Assembly: GCA_949987705.1 (NCBI GenBank)
Contig: OX465282.1
Location: 14,372,501-14,436,500 of the forward strand
Length of the DNA: 64,000 bases
Direction: 5' to 3'
DNA from: Thereva unica
Lineage: Eukaryota; Arthropoda; Insecta; Diptera; Therevidae
Numbering within the stretch: position 1 is the stretch's first letter; every line of letters begins with the position of its first letter. The notes beneath the pieces are model-generated. The model had not been told where the DNA came from, did not search any database, and worked only from the letters and a program-made list of their open reading frames with translations. A program made the position numbers and the translations under genes. This document shows, one piece after another, positions 11,473 through 21,855 of this stretch.

Positions 11473-13808
11473 ATGGATATTATATTTGAAGGTAAGTGCT
11501 AATTTTTTAAAATGCGGCTACAAAAATGCAAAGGAAGATTTTAAAAAGATGTTAAAACACGTGTTCGTTTTTCTTAGTTTTGTAACTTCCATGGACTGGC
11601 AAATACCTGCCAACGCCTGCCAACGGTCTAGATTTTGTATATTATTTAGCTACAGCATTCATATTTATTTCTATATATGTTTCATCGAGCAGACTTGAGT
11701 AGAACCTTTTTTTTGCAGAACATCTTCATTCCATTTCAAGAATGGAGTTTTTTGAAGAATGGGCAAAAAAGGAGAAAAATCAAAGAAACATCCATCTTTA
11801 TAACTACGTTTCAGCAAAATTTGATTTACGTGATGTTACTGAGGACTCGAAGAGGCAAATAAAGAATATTTTCGCTGCTTATTCTTCGAAAATTGCTACC
11901 AAATGGAATGCTGCGGGAAAATCAAAGGAACAGTTTTTAACTACAAATCACAGCTGGTTGAATGCGGAGGAAATACAATTTCGGGTGTGTACGGCCCAGC
12001 CACGTCCATCAACTTCATGTACAAATGTTACTCCTGCAGGAAGACCAAGAAAGGATTTCGAGCATTCGTCATTCAAAACCAAAAAACGCCGAGTTGATGA
12101 CCTCGTTAAATCGCGTAGTGTTGGTGAAATAATGACCGCTGCAGAAGTTTCTGTGCGATCAGCAGGAAATCGAAAAATAGCGAAAGTGATAAAAAACATT
12201 AGTGAAAGCTCAAAAAACGCAAATGTATCAACCAGTTCTCACAACAATAATTCTTTCGAGAGTTCTAGACAGTTAAGTGGTGATGAAGCATTAGCGTATT
12301 ACATTGACTCTAAATCGACAACACACAGCTATAAGCAAACTAGGAAGTGGTCTATGAAGGCAGGCCATTACGAGTATCCATCTTATCATTGTTTGCGTAA
12401 ATCAAAAATTGCGTGTTATCCTCCCGAGGAGCACATTGAGATAACAGAGACTAGAGTTGAAATTCATTTACAAGCTATTTTAGATAAAACCGTTGAGCGA
12501 TTACTGCAAGCACAGAGTGAAGTCATAAAAAATTTGCTTCCTAATTCATCGTTTAGGCTCATACATAAATGGGGTTGTGACGGAAGTGGTGGGCACAGTG
12601 CGTACAAGCAGAAATTTGAAAACAGCGAGGATACTGACGAGTTTCTATTCGTATTTTCATTTGTTCCTCTTAGATTACTCGAAGGTAAAAATATCATTTG
12701 GCAAAATCCTCGACCATCATCTACAATGTTTTGTCGTCCGATTAAATTCATTTTTGCAAAGGAAACAACTGAACTAACGAAAACAGAAACTAACAAAGTT
12801 TTGGGACAAATAGACAATTTACTGCCGTCAATTTGTATCTTTGGCGATTCTCAAATCTCTGTCAAGCATGAACTTCTACTGACAATGACTGACGGAAAAG
12901 TGTGTAATGCGTTGACTGATACTCGTTCAGCACAGAAGTGTTTCATTTGTGGTGCTACCCCTAACATGATGAACGAGATATCAGGGAATTTTGACAGCGA
13001 CCTTGATAATTTTGGCTTTGGTTTGTCTACACTTCATGCTTGGATACGTTGCTTTGAATGTTTACTACACATTAGTTATAAACTGGATATAAAAAAATGG
13101 CAGGCTCGAAGTAATGATGATAAGGCGCATGTAAAACAGCGATCGGACGCCATTCGACGAAAATTCAAGCAAGAAATGGGTCTAATTGTGGACAAACCAA
13201 AGCCAGAATTTGGTTCAAGTAATGACGGTAACACTGCTCGCCGTTTTTTTGGGAACCCTGAATTAAGTGCTCAAATCACAGGATTGGATGTTACACTAAT
13301 TAAGCAATTTGACGTTTTGCTGAGAACATTGTCGTCTGGTTTTGAGATAAATTTAGTTGAATTCAATAAGCTTTGTCTTGACACCAGACGACTTTATATC
13401 AGTCTCTATTCGTGGTATTACATGCCTGCTACTGTTCATAAAATATTGATCCACAGTACACAGGTCATCAAAACTGCTCTTGTTCCAATTGGGCAGCTTT
13501 CGGAAGAGGCCCAGGAAGCTAGAAACAAAGATTGCCGAAGATTCCGCGAACACAACACCAGAAAGTGCTCACGTATTGCCACGAATAGAGACTTACTCTC
13601 CATGTTGCTTGTCACATCTGATCCACTGATCAATAGCCTCAGAGAGGTTCCCAAAAAGAAAGCGGATAAATTACCTGTAGAAGTATTAAAGCTTTTAGTA
13701 GCTCTTACTATAGAGCCTCGAACATCTGTGCCTACGGTAGTTTCCCAATACGAAAAAGACTATTATTTATATGATACAACGGACGACTCCGATGACGAGG
13801 GGGATTAA
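11473..13808 (+). CDS. Transib transposase (RAG1-like recombinase)
   Basis: An uninterrupted frame from ATG 11742 to TAA 13808 encodes 688 residues, the usual size for Transib transposases. Family hallmarks in that numbering: the first catalytic Asp in GCDGSGG (D280, equivalent to RAG1 D600); the second in TMTDGK (D384, RAG1 D708); a zinc-binding C-x2-C in QKCFICGA; the H-x4-H of VHKILIH that matches RAG1 ZnH2; and the catalytic Glu in IGQLSEEAQEARNK (E588, RAG1 E962), followed by RRFREHNTRKCSR. RAG1's RING and nonamer-binding N-terminal regions are absent, as expected for Transib. A short 5' exon is plausible: ATG 11473-11491 ends at a perfect GAAG|GTAAGT donor. A pyrimidine-rich TTTTTTTTGCAG acceptor ends at 11718 and joins in frame seven codons upstream of ATG 11742, giving about 702 residues. 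The function is cut-and-paste DNA cleavage at the element ends. The family call is firm and the splice is inference. Confidence 0.93.
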
Positions 13809-14123
13809 TAATAGTCAAATTACCTTTTTTATTACTTTTTGTTTTGAAATATGTTTTTTGTTATTAACTCTCTTTGATACATTTACGGACTTTATTAGTT
13901 TTTATTTGTGTAAATAATTTTAAAATATTTTGTAATTAACTTATCTTTTTGTAATTCAGTATTTTTTTTTATTGATTTTTGTGCAAAATATATTATGTTT
14001 ATGTGAAAGTTCTGTGTATTATAAACTTGCCCCATATTTTTTCCTAATTATTATAAAATATGTCTGAAAACATCACAATAATACTTAAAAAACGTAATAA
14101 AATCCAGAAACATCAAAAAATAA

Positions 14124-14160
14124 TTTTGTCCAGCTAGCTTGTTCTAGGCGAAACACTGTG
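14124..14160 (-). repeat. Transib right terminal inverted repeat (RSS-like)
   Basis: This is the reverse complement of the left end, with CACTGTG at 14154-14160. The first CCATG base follows immediately at 14161. Confidence 0.95.
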
Positions 14161-14437
14161 CCATGGTACAATAATAATACAAGGTAGGCTCGCAAGGGAA
14201 ATCTCTGTTTCCATCTTGAAAAGCTTCTACCATTTTTACATTAGAAAAGAACTGAGTGACGTCACGAGAAAGCTTTTTTCCTTTGTGAACTAAGATCTGG
14301 GTGACGTCACGGGCCCCTTTGAGCTTATCTTGTAATTATTGTACCATGCTTCGACCGATTTTTTATAGGCTATGGTACTTTGGCCCCAAAATAATAATTT
14401 TGCGCAGATGTAGCAATACGGGAGTTTTTACTGATGT

Positions 14438-14710
14438 TTAATCACAGTTGCGTCTGCGTATAACACACCTCTCTAAGACATTTCTCCAAGTTTGACGGTC
14501 CCTTGCAGCATGACTCCAGTTCCGGATGTTGAGCATTAACTCTGCGTCAGCCGTCAAAGAGTCTATCCATCTCCTCCTGCGTCTACCTACTGGCCTACTT
14601 CCCGAAATTACTGAGGCTATAAGCCGTTTTGGGATACGATTGTCCTCCATCTTGATTACGTGGCCGGCTAGTCTCAGTCTATATAACACACTTCACACTA
14701 TAAATGGAGA
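14438..14710 (-). pseudogene. RT-element ORF2 3' fragment (RTE-like)
   Basis: The minus-strand frame contains LRLAGHVIKMEDNRIPKRL, then GSRPVGRRRRRW, then IRNWSHAARDRQTWR. This order is characteristic of the extreme C-terminus of RTE-like non-LTR polymerases. There is no EN or RT core nearby, so this is a 5'-truncated relic. Confidence 0.6.
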
Positions 14711-15204
14711 CGGGTAATACGTTCAATAGACAAAGTTTGGCAGTATTGGGCGAACTTTTATTATAAAATATTTAACGGCATGATAAAGAGTAATTTTTCC
14801 GTAGGAAAAATAAAACAAAAAATATGTCCCACGCAAAATTAATATATGTTGAAAAATCAAGAACCTTAAAATCTATGTAAATTTCCAGGTACCACAGCCA
14901 GGGCCGGCGCTTGACTTTCTTGCGCCCGGTGCAGTAGGCTATATTGCGCCCCCATAAACTGTTCACTTTTTAATAGCTAAGAAGGACAATGGAAACATAC
15001 ACAAACACTCTGCGGCGTTCCTTTAATATATGAAAATGAAGGCACGCCAACACTTTTTCACTTTTTTTTCTGAAATTGCGCCCGTTGCAAATGCACCAAT
15101 TGCAGCTATATAAAAGATAGACAATAATGTGCCCTTTAACCAGGGTACAAAATCTTAGCTTATTTTGATCCTCGCTGTAATAGAAAGTATTGTACTGTCT
15201 GTCC

Positions 15205-15390
15205 AGGAACCCTTTTATTTTCCGTCCATGTACCCTAGGCTCTTGTCTATCTGTCTTATCAATCTCATGAAAGCCCATCCGAGACGCACTCTTCCACCAC
15301 AGCAAGGTTCAACTAGTTCCACATAGGTGGCACATCTTTTCAACCTAAGACATAATCCTTAAAAGCTTCTCAAGCACAAAGAACAAAGCT
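15205..15390 (+). repeat. Dispersed repeat A, copy 2, left part
   Basis: This matches 1017-1063 plus 1868-2007. It stops abruptly at AACAAAGCT, where the CR1 5' end begins. The sequence resumes at 36229 (TTAATCCCAAG), so the intact copy 1 (CAAAGCTTAATCCC) defines the insertion point. Confidence 0.85.
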
Positions 15391-16177
15391 CATTTCTCTG
15401 TCGAGTGTCGGTCGCATGCTGTTTGTTTCTCCGCGGTCTTGCATGCTGTTTTGATTGTTATTAATCAATTAAAACCGTTATTTAAAGTGCGTTTTGATCT
15501 AGTGAGTGTTTTGTGTAATTAATAAAAGTTTTATTATCATAACGCATTAATTTAATTAAAAGGGATTTGATAATAATCCTTAAATCAAATCGAAAACGAT
15601 TTGGGTGAATTTGTGCTCGAGTGACTAATCATTTATAGAAGCCGCTGCCGATCCCGGGCCTGTGGAAAATTCCGTTTTTATTTCTCTTGTCCATTGTTTT
15701 TAATGTTTTTGTGTTCAGTTTCTGCCTAGTGTAATAATAATTTGTTTAAAAGAACGCCACGGATGAGAGTGTTTTGTTCTTCGTGCCAGTGTTTAATGAT
15801 TCACACTTGATTTTTTATTACTAGTGGCATTTCTGCATTAACAGCGAAAAGATTTATTATCGAAGGATTAATTAAGTGGAAAAGTCCTTTTAGAAAAGAG
15901 TTTTTTTTTTTTGTTACGGGGAAATCCACGGCACGCTAATGGTGTACTTGTAAATTCCTTTATTTTGTGCTTCTCTTGTGTTAGTTTCAATACAGATGTT
16001 CAGTGTTTCCAATTAAGCGTAGTGAACTAGAAAATTGTGTGATATTTTAAATAGAATTTTTTTTTTCTAATACTTCTAATTAAAGGCTACGAGATTCTAT
16101 TGTAGCTTTGCTGTTGAAAAAAGAATTTGGCTATATCTTTCTCATTTTTATAATATATTGGATAAATCCGTGTATTC

Positions 16178-17497
16178 ATGGCGGATCTTTGCAAAAGGTG
16201 TTCTTCGGAAATCTCCCGTGACGGGATTTCCTGTGATGGGGTTTGTGGAGGCGTTTTCCATCCTTCTTGCCTCACTTCGAAGGTCAGCAGCAAATCTTCG
16301 GCTCCTAGAGGGCCTACGTGTAGTGAATGCTCTGACATCAAACCCTGTCATGTGCTGAGATTGATGAAAGACATCTCTGACGCTTTTCTCGCTGATCGTG
16401 AAAAAGTCATGGATCGTCTTAACTCCTTCTCAAGTAACATCTGCCATTTTCAAATTTTATCTGACGATGTCCAGTCTATTAACGTCCGGCTTGACACGTT
16501 GTCTGACACCCTGAACTCTGCTGTGGCCAATACGGGTTCCTTGATTGAGAAATTTGAAAAAATTTCTTCCCGAATTGCAACAGCATTAGAGTCGTTAGAC
16601 GACATACATTCGGCGATACTTAACCCGGTCACCACTTCTCCCTCCTGCACTTATAGCTCCTTGGCTTCTGTCCATCCTATATTGGACGATATAAAAAGGA
16701 ATACCAAGCGTGTTAGGGCTGATATTGAATCGCTATCATCAGCAGTGATTCAAAATCACAACGTCCTGAGCTCCCTGTCCTTAAGTTTGGAGAGCGTCGC
16801 TGTTACAAATAAGACCTCCTCAGCGACGGCAGCATCTGATGACGCTCTGCAGGTTGAGGTGCAGCCTCTGCCTTCACCCTGCCCCGCGGCTACTTCCCGT
16901 TCGGAGAACGTCCTTTTGCCACAGGAGGCCGTCAACTCGATTGCACCTGTTACTAAGGTGCGTCGCAAAAGTCGCAAGAAAAATCGAAATCGCCAAGCCG
17001 TCATTGAGGACGGTGTCACTTTGAGTTCCTTGCCCCGTGTTCCGGAGATGGAGTCGACTTCTAGGCCGGTCTCAGTATCAACCTCTTCGCCCTTAATAGT
17101 GGCCAACCCCCCGGTCACGGCAGCTACAGTTCCCCTACAACCGTGCACCCCTCTGGTTACGATACCGAGACCTTTAGATATCTTTATATCACGATTCTCT
17201 CCTGAAACTATGACGGAGTCTGTCTGTGAATATTTAAGGAAGAAATCTATAGACCCTGGAACTGTCTCCTGCAGAAAAGTCAGCAAGGCTTCCAAGCCTG
17301 TTGCTTCTTTTGTTTTGTCTGCACCGCCCGTTATTGCCGAGACTCTTTTAGATCCCGGTTTCTGGCCTGCTGGTGCCCTTACCAAGCTTTTTGTTCCGCG
17401 TACCCGTACTCAAGCGCATCGTGCAAACGCTTCTACTCCGAGCACTATACAGATGCCAAAAAACTCGAGACGCTTTCCCTCTACTACCAGAATGTAA
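16178..17497 (+). CDS. CR1 ORF1 protein with N-terminal PHD-type zinc finger
   Basis: The 439-residue frame begins MADLCKRCSSEI and has a Cys-rich module over residues 5-55 (C-x2-C, C, C, H-x2-C, C-x2-C order) typical of the PHD finger found in many CR1 ORF1 proteins. A predicted helical/coiled middle with Leu/Ser repeats follows, then a Pro/Ser/Thr-rich linker with a basic KVRRKSRKKNRNR patch, and a C-terminal domain around ISRFSPETMTESV that resembles the compact RNA-binding fold of such ORF1s. It is presumed to be a nucleic-acid-binding chaperone of the retrotransposition particle. It overlaps the start of the ORF2 frame: the endonuclease start LSLYYQNVRG lies in another frame at about 17470, while ORF1 ends at 17497. 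ORF2 is therefore reached by reinitiation or frameshifting, or the overlap reflects decay. Confidence 0.8.
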   Translation: MADLCKRCSSEISRDGISCDGVCGGVFHPSCLTSKVSSKSSAPRGPTCSECSDIKPCHVLRLMKDISDAFLADREKVMDRLNSFSSNICHFQILSDDVQSINVRLDTLSDTLNSAVANTGSLIEKFEKISSRIATALESLDDIHSAILNPVTTSPSCTYSSLASVHPILDDIKRNTKRVRADIESLSSAVIQNHNVLSSLSLSLESVAVTNKTSSATAASDDALQVEVQPLPSPCPAATSRSENVLLPQEAVNSIAPVTKVRRKSRKKNRNRQAVIEDGVTLSSLPRVPEMESTSRPVSVSTSSPLIVANPPVTAATVPLQPCTPLVTIPRPLDIFISRFSPETMTESVCEYLRKKSIDPGTVSCRKVSKASKPVASFVLSAPPVIAETLLDPGFWPAGALTKLFVPRTRTQAHRANASTPSTIQMPKNSRRFPSTTRM

Positions 17498-20435
17498 GAG
17501 GGACTAGGTCAAAAACTAACGACATCCTTCAGGCATCGATGGCTAGCGGGTGCGATGTCATAGCATTTACTGAAACCTGGCTTCATGAAGGTATTCTTAA
17601 TGCGGAACTCTTTGATTCCTCTTACCAAGTGTTTCGGAGGGATCGTTACACTGACTCGGATGCTCGTGGAGGTGGCGTACTTCTTGCTTGTAGTAGCCAT
17701 CTGTCTTGTAATCCAATTTCTCTTCCTAGTTTTTCTATCCACCTTGACATTGAGCTTGTCGCTCTTAAAATTACCTTTTCAAAAATTAATCTCTTTCTGC
17801 TGTGCTGCTATATCCCACCAGATATGTTAAGCACTCTTGACGATAGAGGTAAAAATCTCTATGATATTCTCATCTCTGGTGTTGATTATATCTCGAGTAT
17901 GATGGACACTGGCGATGAATTACTTCTCCTTGGAGACTTTAATTTACCCAATATTCAGTGGGTAACGGATGTAGATGACAATAACTACCTTCCTGAAGGC
18001 AACCTGAATTCTAAGGAATCCTGTTTTCTTAATTCCTTATTCTCACTTGGCTTGAATCAAATGAGCGGTGTATCTAACGTTTTGGGGAGGCAGTTAGATC
18101 TTGTATTCTTTACTGACGCAGTCAATATGACTGTCGAACTCAGTCCAACAGTCATGACGTCTGTTGACAGTTACCATCCTCCGCTTCTGCTTAATTATTG
18201 CTTCAATTCAGAGAATAAGCCTTGTCCGGAGGAGGTAACCCATTCCTTTAACTTTAGAAAGGCTAACTTTGGGGAGCTGTCATCTAAGCTTGCCTCGATC
18301 GATTTTAACAGTTTGCTTACCGCAAATGAGCTGGATGAGGACGTGGCACTGTTTTATAACGTACTATACGAGGCCCTCGTTTCTTGCGTACCTTATGAGC
18401 CCCAAAAACTGCCCAGTTCTTCTCCCCCTTGGTTTAATAATGAACTCAGGCATTTAAAAAATCAGAAGAATAGACTTTGGAAAACCTATTTAAAGAGAAA
18501 GGACTCTCCTAGTCGCAATTCATTTATCAATTGCTATAACAGATTTCGTTCACTCTCTTTTACTCTGTATCGTGAACACCTTAGCAGCATGAGTGATAAA
18601 GTGTTTACTGATCCCAGGAACTTCTTTAAATTTGTCAACTCTAAGAAAAAAGTTGATAACTACCCTAATACTATGCAGCACACGAACTGGTCTAGTTCTG
18701 AGTCACTTGCGATTTGCAACATGTTTGCATCATTCTTTCATCAATCTTTTTTACCTTCTGACTTTCAGCCTAATGACAATAATTTTCGTCACATTACCCC
18801 TAACCGAGAGCCTCATTTTTTACCTCCCTTGCTGATATCGTGAAACATATTGATGAACTCCCTTTCGACTTCACTTCGGGCCCTGACGGTATTCCACCTG
18901 CTGTCCTGAAGTCCTGTGCGGAGGTTCTCCAGTCTCCACTGAAAACCCTGTTTCAGAAATCCCTGGATAAAGGGTGCTTCCCTACGCTTTGGAAGAATTC
19001 GTTTATAATTCCTATTCACAAAAGTGGTAGCAAAAACGAAATATCGAATTATAGACCAATTGCGAAGTTGTCTGTTATACCGAAGCTTTTCGAATCAATT
19101 ATCTATTCTGCGATCGCTCCGATCTGCAAGAGGCTTGTCTCAACGAATCAACATGGTTTTCTTGCAGGTCGTTCCACTACCACCAATCTTCACTTCTTGA
19201 GTTCACTTCTCATGCTGTCGAGGGCTTCGTTTCTGGTTGTCAAACTGATTGCGTTTACACTGATTTTAGCAAGGCATTTGACAAGCTCTCCCATTCTATT
19301 ATAATTCTCAAATTAAGAAGGCTTGGCTTTCCGCAAGCACTTCTGGTGTGGTTCCAGTCTTACTTAGCTGACCGGACCTACCAAGTTCTTTTTCGAGGAT
19401 CCAAATCAGTACCCATTGAAGCATCATCCGGTGTCCCTCAAGGAAGTCATCTGGGCCCTCTTCTCTTCATTTTATCAATTGATGACATTGTTTCCTTGTT
19501 AAGACACTGTAGAATATTGATTTACGCTGATGACATCAAGTTATACCGTCACATTAAGAGTGGAAAAATGGAAAAAAATAGATTGTCGACAGTACAAAGG
19601 GACTTTCCCTAAGCCTCTAGTCTGCCACATAAAAAAAAAAAAAAAAAAAATTGAGGATTGCAAACTTTTGCAAGCTGATCTTGACACCTTTTACTCTTGG
19701 TGTACTTATAACAACCTGGTTCTTAATATTAGTAAATGTGAAGTCATGACTTTTAGTAGGAGACGTGATCCTATAATTTTTAACTACACCTTTCTTAATG
19801 AAGGTGTCCCTCGTGTAAACTTTGTTAAAGATCTCGGGATTAGATTTGATAGTAAGCTGGATTTTTCCACTCACATCAACTATATCTCTTCTAGAGGTAG
19901 TTTAGTCCTGGGTTTTATAAAAAGGTGGTCCAAAGAATTTAACAACCCCTTGATTACTAAACACCTTTATATTTCTCTTGTCAGACCATTACTCGAATAT
20001 GCGTCCCAGGTTTGGTCTCCTCACTACTCTGTGCATGTTAGAATTATTGAATCGGTCCAACGAAGGTTCGTTCGATTCGCACTGAATCATCTTCCTTGGG
20101 AAAACCCATTAGTTCTTCCATCTTATGAATCTCGGCTTAAGTTACTTAACTTAAGCTCTCTACACAAGCGCCGTGAGGTGGCCGATGTTGTTTTTGTTCA
20201 TCAGCTCCTTAATGGAAAGGTTGACTCAGGTTTTCTAGATCACCGTGCATCGTTTAGAGTGAGTCGTTACAATCTAAGAGGACCACCTCTCTTACAAACC
20301 AACTCTTCTAATACGAATTACGGCAGATTCGAACCTGTCAATCGCATGTTCATTAACGTGAACAACAATATTCATGTGTTTGACGTGAGTATTGGTAAAG
20401 ATGCCCTTAAAAGGAGTCTTTTCAATCTGACGTGA
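17461..20435 (+). pseudogene. CR1 ORF2 (endonuclease-reverse transcriptase), frameshifted
   Basis: The apurinic-like endonuclease occupies about 17470-18200, with YYQNVRG, FTETWL, a glycine-rich RGGGVLL, and LLGDFNLPN. The RT follows: HKSGSKNEISNYRPI near 19018, DFSKAFDKLSH near 19262-19290, SSGVPQGSHLGPLLF near 19426, and YADD at about 19525. The C-terminal ORF2 tail runs from about 19650 to 20435. Intactness is lost. The frame changes near 18840, between about 19220 and 19345, and at the 89-bp insertion 19562-19650 that splits the segment after the YADD box. The protein would have nicked target DNA and primed reverse transcription. It cannot be made from this copy. Confidence 0.85.
19562..19650 (+). 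mobile_element. Tiny 5'-truncated poly(A) retro-insertion inside CR1 RT
   Basis: The CR1 reading is continuous if these 89 bp are removed: HIKS before and EDCKLLQ after, as in the second CR1 copy. The insert ends in 20 A residues. Its 3' part (AGTACAAAGGG ... CACATAAAA) resembles the 3' end of the L2/Kiri-like element at 53090-53127. It looks like a dead-on-arrival insertion of that family. Confidence 0.7.
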
Positions 20436-20644
20436 TTGCGTACATTTTATGTTGTCTGGTGGGTTACATGTTGGATGCCCTTACTTTTTATTTTAATCTA
20501 TGTATGTTCAATCTCTACTAATATTTACTAATATTTTATGTTAGCATGTCTCAGCTGAGCCACGGCAGTGGTAAATATTTCTCAGCCCTGCTGGGAAGTG
20601 TGCCTTCTGTGTTAGAAGGGAAACTCTATATATGTATATATATT

Positions 20645-21563
<919 letters not shown>

Positions 21564-21855
21564 CTATTGTTGGTATCTTTGTTTGTATATTATCCTAGTT
21601 TTAATTACTGTAAAGTTAATTGTTATATTAGTTTTAAACCCTGCTCATTTTATCTATTTTTCATTATTACTCATGCGATGATTAGATTCAGCCTTTCTAT
21701 ATTACACTCTATACTGCACTTTTTATATAAATTGCTCTTTACCCGCGATACATTTGTCTATATTTTTATGCAATCTGTACTTCACCCCTCAAGTCACAGT
21801 TTTTTCCTGTGCATGCTTTTATATAATAATTTATTCAATGATTTGTGAGAGTGGT

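Larger units (their letters stand above)
11193..14160 (+). mobile_element. Intact Transib DNA transposon (2,968 bp)
   Basis: The element has 37-bp terminal inverted repeats at 11193-11229 and 14124-14160 that differ at one base. Both begin with CACAGTG, identical to the consensus heptamer of vertebrate recombination signal sequences. The flanking 5-bp target duplications are perfect: CCATG at 11188-11192 and 14161-14165. Length, 5-bp duplication and CAC-starting termini are all as known for Transib, the superfamily from which RAG1 derives. The single gene inside encodes a RAG1-related transposase. An A-rich ACAAAA motif begins 24 nt after each heptamer, resembling a 23-RSS nonamer. The ends, the duplications and the open frame all look undamaged, which suggests a recent insertion. 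Confidence 0.95.
11181..14356. mobile_element. MITE split by the Transib insertion (8-bp TSD, P- or hAT-like)
   Basis: If the Transib element and one copy of its target duplication are ignored, a palindromic MITE of about 187 bp remains. It has CATGGTACAATAATAATAC at its left end (CATG at 11189-11192 / 14162-14165) and the reverse complement of a near-identical arm at 14329-14348. The flanks are TTTCGACC (11181-11188) and CTTCGACC (14349-14356), so 7 of 8 bases match as a target duplication. An 8-bp duplication and termini starting CATG recall the P superfamily, though hAT is possible. Its interior (14166-14328) contains two perfect TGACGTCA palindromes. Confidence 0.75.
15391..20640 (+). mobile_element. 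CR1-clade non-LTR retrotransposon, near full length, inactive
   Basis: A 5' UTR of about 0.79 kb (15391-16177) is followed by a PHD-finger ORF1, an endonuclease/reverse transcriptase ORF2 with several frameshifts, and a 3' region ending near 20640 in a CCTTCTGTGTTAGAAGGG hairpin-like motif and a (TA)-rich tail. The layout and the YYQNVRG endonuclease start are typical of insect CR1 elements. The element is inserted in repeat A. Confidence 0.85.
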
